DNA from: Bacillota bacterium
GTDB taxonomy: Bacteria > Bacillota > Clostridia > Lachnospirales > Lachnospiraceae
Assembly: GCA_023398855.1 (NCBI GenBank)
Contig: JAEWRS010000557.1
Location: 1-5,799 of the forward strand
Length of the DNA stretch: 5,799 nt
Reading direction: 5' to 3'
Below, one piece after another: positions 5,214 to 5,799 of this stretch; position 1 is the first letter of the stretch; each line of letters begins with the position of its first letter. Both the position numbers and the translations under genes were made by a program. A model generated the notes under the pieces. It was not told where the DNA came from and did not search any database. It saw nothing but the letters and a program-made list of their open reading frames with translations.

Positions 5214-5799
5214 TCTCTCAAAAAACCCTGACAGATATCATGAAGCACAATGGGGTCACTGTTTTTATCTATACCATCCATTATCCCCAGTTTACAACCA
5301 CATGCGATTCTGCTGCCGCAAAGAAGATCAGTACATTTTATGAATTCCAGGCCAGGCAGACAGAGGCTTACTGCCGCACGGAACTGTATCCCCAGGCAGT
5401 GGAACAAGCCGAATATGCCCAGATAAACCAGTTTCCTTTTAACAACTATGAATTTTTATCTGTTTTCCAGATTACTTACAATGATGACTGCGTCACCAGT
5501 CTTTATACCAACCAGTACACCTACTTAGGAGGGGCTCATGGAAATACCGTGAGAGATTCCCAGACATGGGATTTTTGTACCGGCAACCAGTTGAGTCTCC
5601 TTGATTTCTTTCCAAACAATCCTAAGTTCACGGATATTATTTTTAATGGCATCCAGCAGCAGATTGAAGAACAGATCAAAACGTCCTCTTCCGAGTATTT
5701 TGACGATTATCCTTCCCTTATTCGCGGAAATTTTAATATTAACGGATTTTTCATGAAACCAACGGGAATTGTCATCTACTATCAGCAGTATGATATCGC
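5204..5799 (+). CDS. DUF4163/DUF3298 domain protein (RsiV/PdaC-like), C-terminus cut
   Basis: The frame is open from the ATG at 5204 to the right edge, giving 198 codons. The N-terminal part (about 15-100, with GVTVFIYTIHYPQF at 17-30) resembles DUF4163. The second part resembles DUF3298, including GGAHGNT at 109-115, the TWDFCTGNQLSLLDFF stretch (121-136), and IYYQQYDI at the edge, which starts the conserved YDIAPY-type ending. These domains occur in the extracellular part of the lysozyme-sensing anti-sigma factor RsiV and in the deacetylase PdaC, but not the catalytic domain of the latter. No signal peptide or membrane segment is seen: the N-terminus MQTISQKTLTDIMKHNGVTV is polar. The protein is therefore predicted to be cytoplasmic unless exported otherwise. 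Function is unknown. The gene is divergent from the catalase gene, and its promoter and ribosome-binding site lie inside that gene. Confidence 0.85.
   Translation, partial: MQTISQKTLTDIMKHNGVTVFIYTIHYPQFTTTCDSAAAKKISTFYEFQARQTEAYCRTELYPQAVEQAEYAQINQFPFNNYEFLSVFQITYNDDCVTSLYTNQYTYLGGAHGNTVRDSQTWDFCTGNQLSLLDFFPNNPKFTDIIFNGIQQQIEEQIKTSSSEYFDDYPSLIRGNFNINGFFMKPTGIVIYYQQYDI
5268..5297 (-). promoter_or_regulatory. Weak candidate promoter of the manganese-catalase gene
   Basis: On the minus strand TTGTAA (5292-5297) and TATAGA (5268-5273) are spaced by 18 nt, about 55 nt before the TTG start. Both boxes match consensus poorly (4 of 6 each). A CotJC-type gene may instead use a sporulation sigma factor; I could not recognise a clear sigma-E, -G or -K promoter in this stretch. 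Any promoter here lies inside the divergent DUF3298 coding sequence. Confidence 0.25.

Noticed and set aside
5174..5407. A 77-codon minus-strand frame upstream of the catalase gene that could be read as cotJB
   Set aside because: Its translation has no CotJB-like features and lies antisense to the well-supported DUF4163/DUF3298 gene, so it is a shadow frame.

Overview
The window looks like chromosomal DNA from an anaerobic, spore-forming Clostridia species, most likely a Lachnospiraceae member of the Lacrimispora/Hungatella type. That placement is inference from three genes: a class III (oxygen-sensitive) ribonucleotide reductase, a CotJC-type manganese catalase of the kind found in spore coats, and a DUF4163/DUF3298 protein of the RsiV/PdaC sort. 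The long FtsA-like protein and the gluconate-5-dehydrogenase-like N-terminus also fit. I see no insertion sequence, phage gene, CRISPR array, tRNA or rRNA.

Layout from left to right. Bases 1-84 hold the first 28 codons of a short-chain dehydrogenase on the minus strand. Its leader (85 to about 240) has a good sigma-A-type promoter and a perfect 14-bp palindrome flanked by related half-sites, which looks like the operator of a GntR-type sugar-acid regulator. Bases 309-347 form an intrinsic terminator that closes the next transcription unit. That unit has two minus-strand genes only 22 bp apart: an FtsA-like actin-fold ATPase with an unusual C-terminal extension (2484-4424), then nrdD (389-2461). 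It has a strong promoter at 4460-4488. Bases 4536-4579 form a near-ideal terminator for the next minus-strand gene, a manganese-catalase/CotJC-like protein (4581-5213). A plus-strand DUF4163/DUF3298 gene starts at 5204 and runs off the right edge. The coding starts of these last two genes overlap by 10 bp head to head.

How the genes may work together. NrdD makes dNTPs under anaerobic conditions and needs the radical-SAM activase NrdG. nrdG is not next to nrdD here, because a terminator and then an unrelated gene follow. Coupling an actin-like ATPase to dNTP synthesis in one operon is unusual and may link DNA-precursor supply with growth or division, but nothing in the sequence proves a functional link. 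The manganese catalase and the DUF3298 protein suggest peroxide/spore and envelope functions and share a compact divergent control region.

The least ordinary items are the FtsA-like protein, with repeated beta-grasp-like modules in place of a membrane-targeting helix, its pairing with nrdD, the apparent lack of the second active-site cysteine in NrdD, and the overlapping divergent starts. I do not see clear evidence of a wholly new system.
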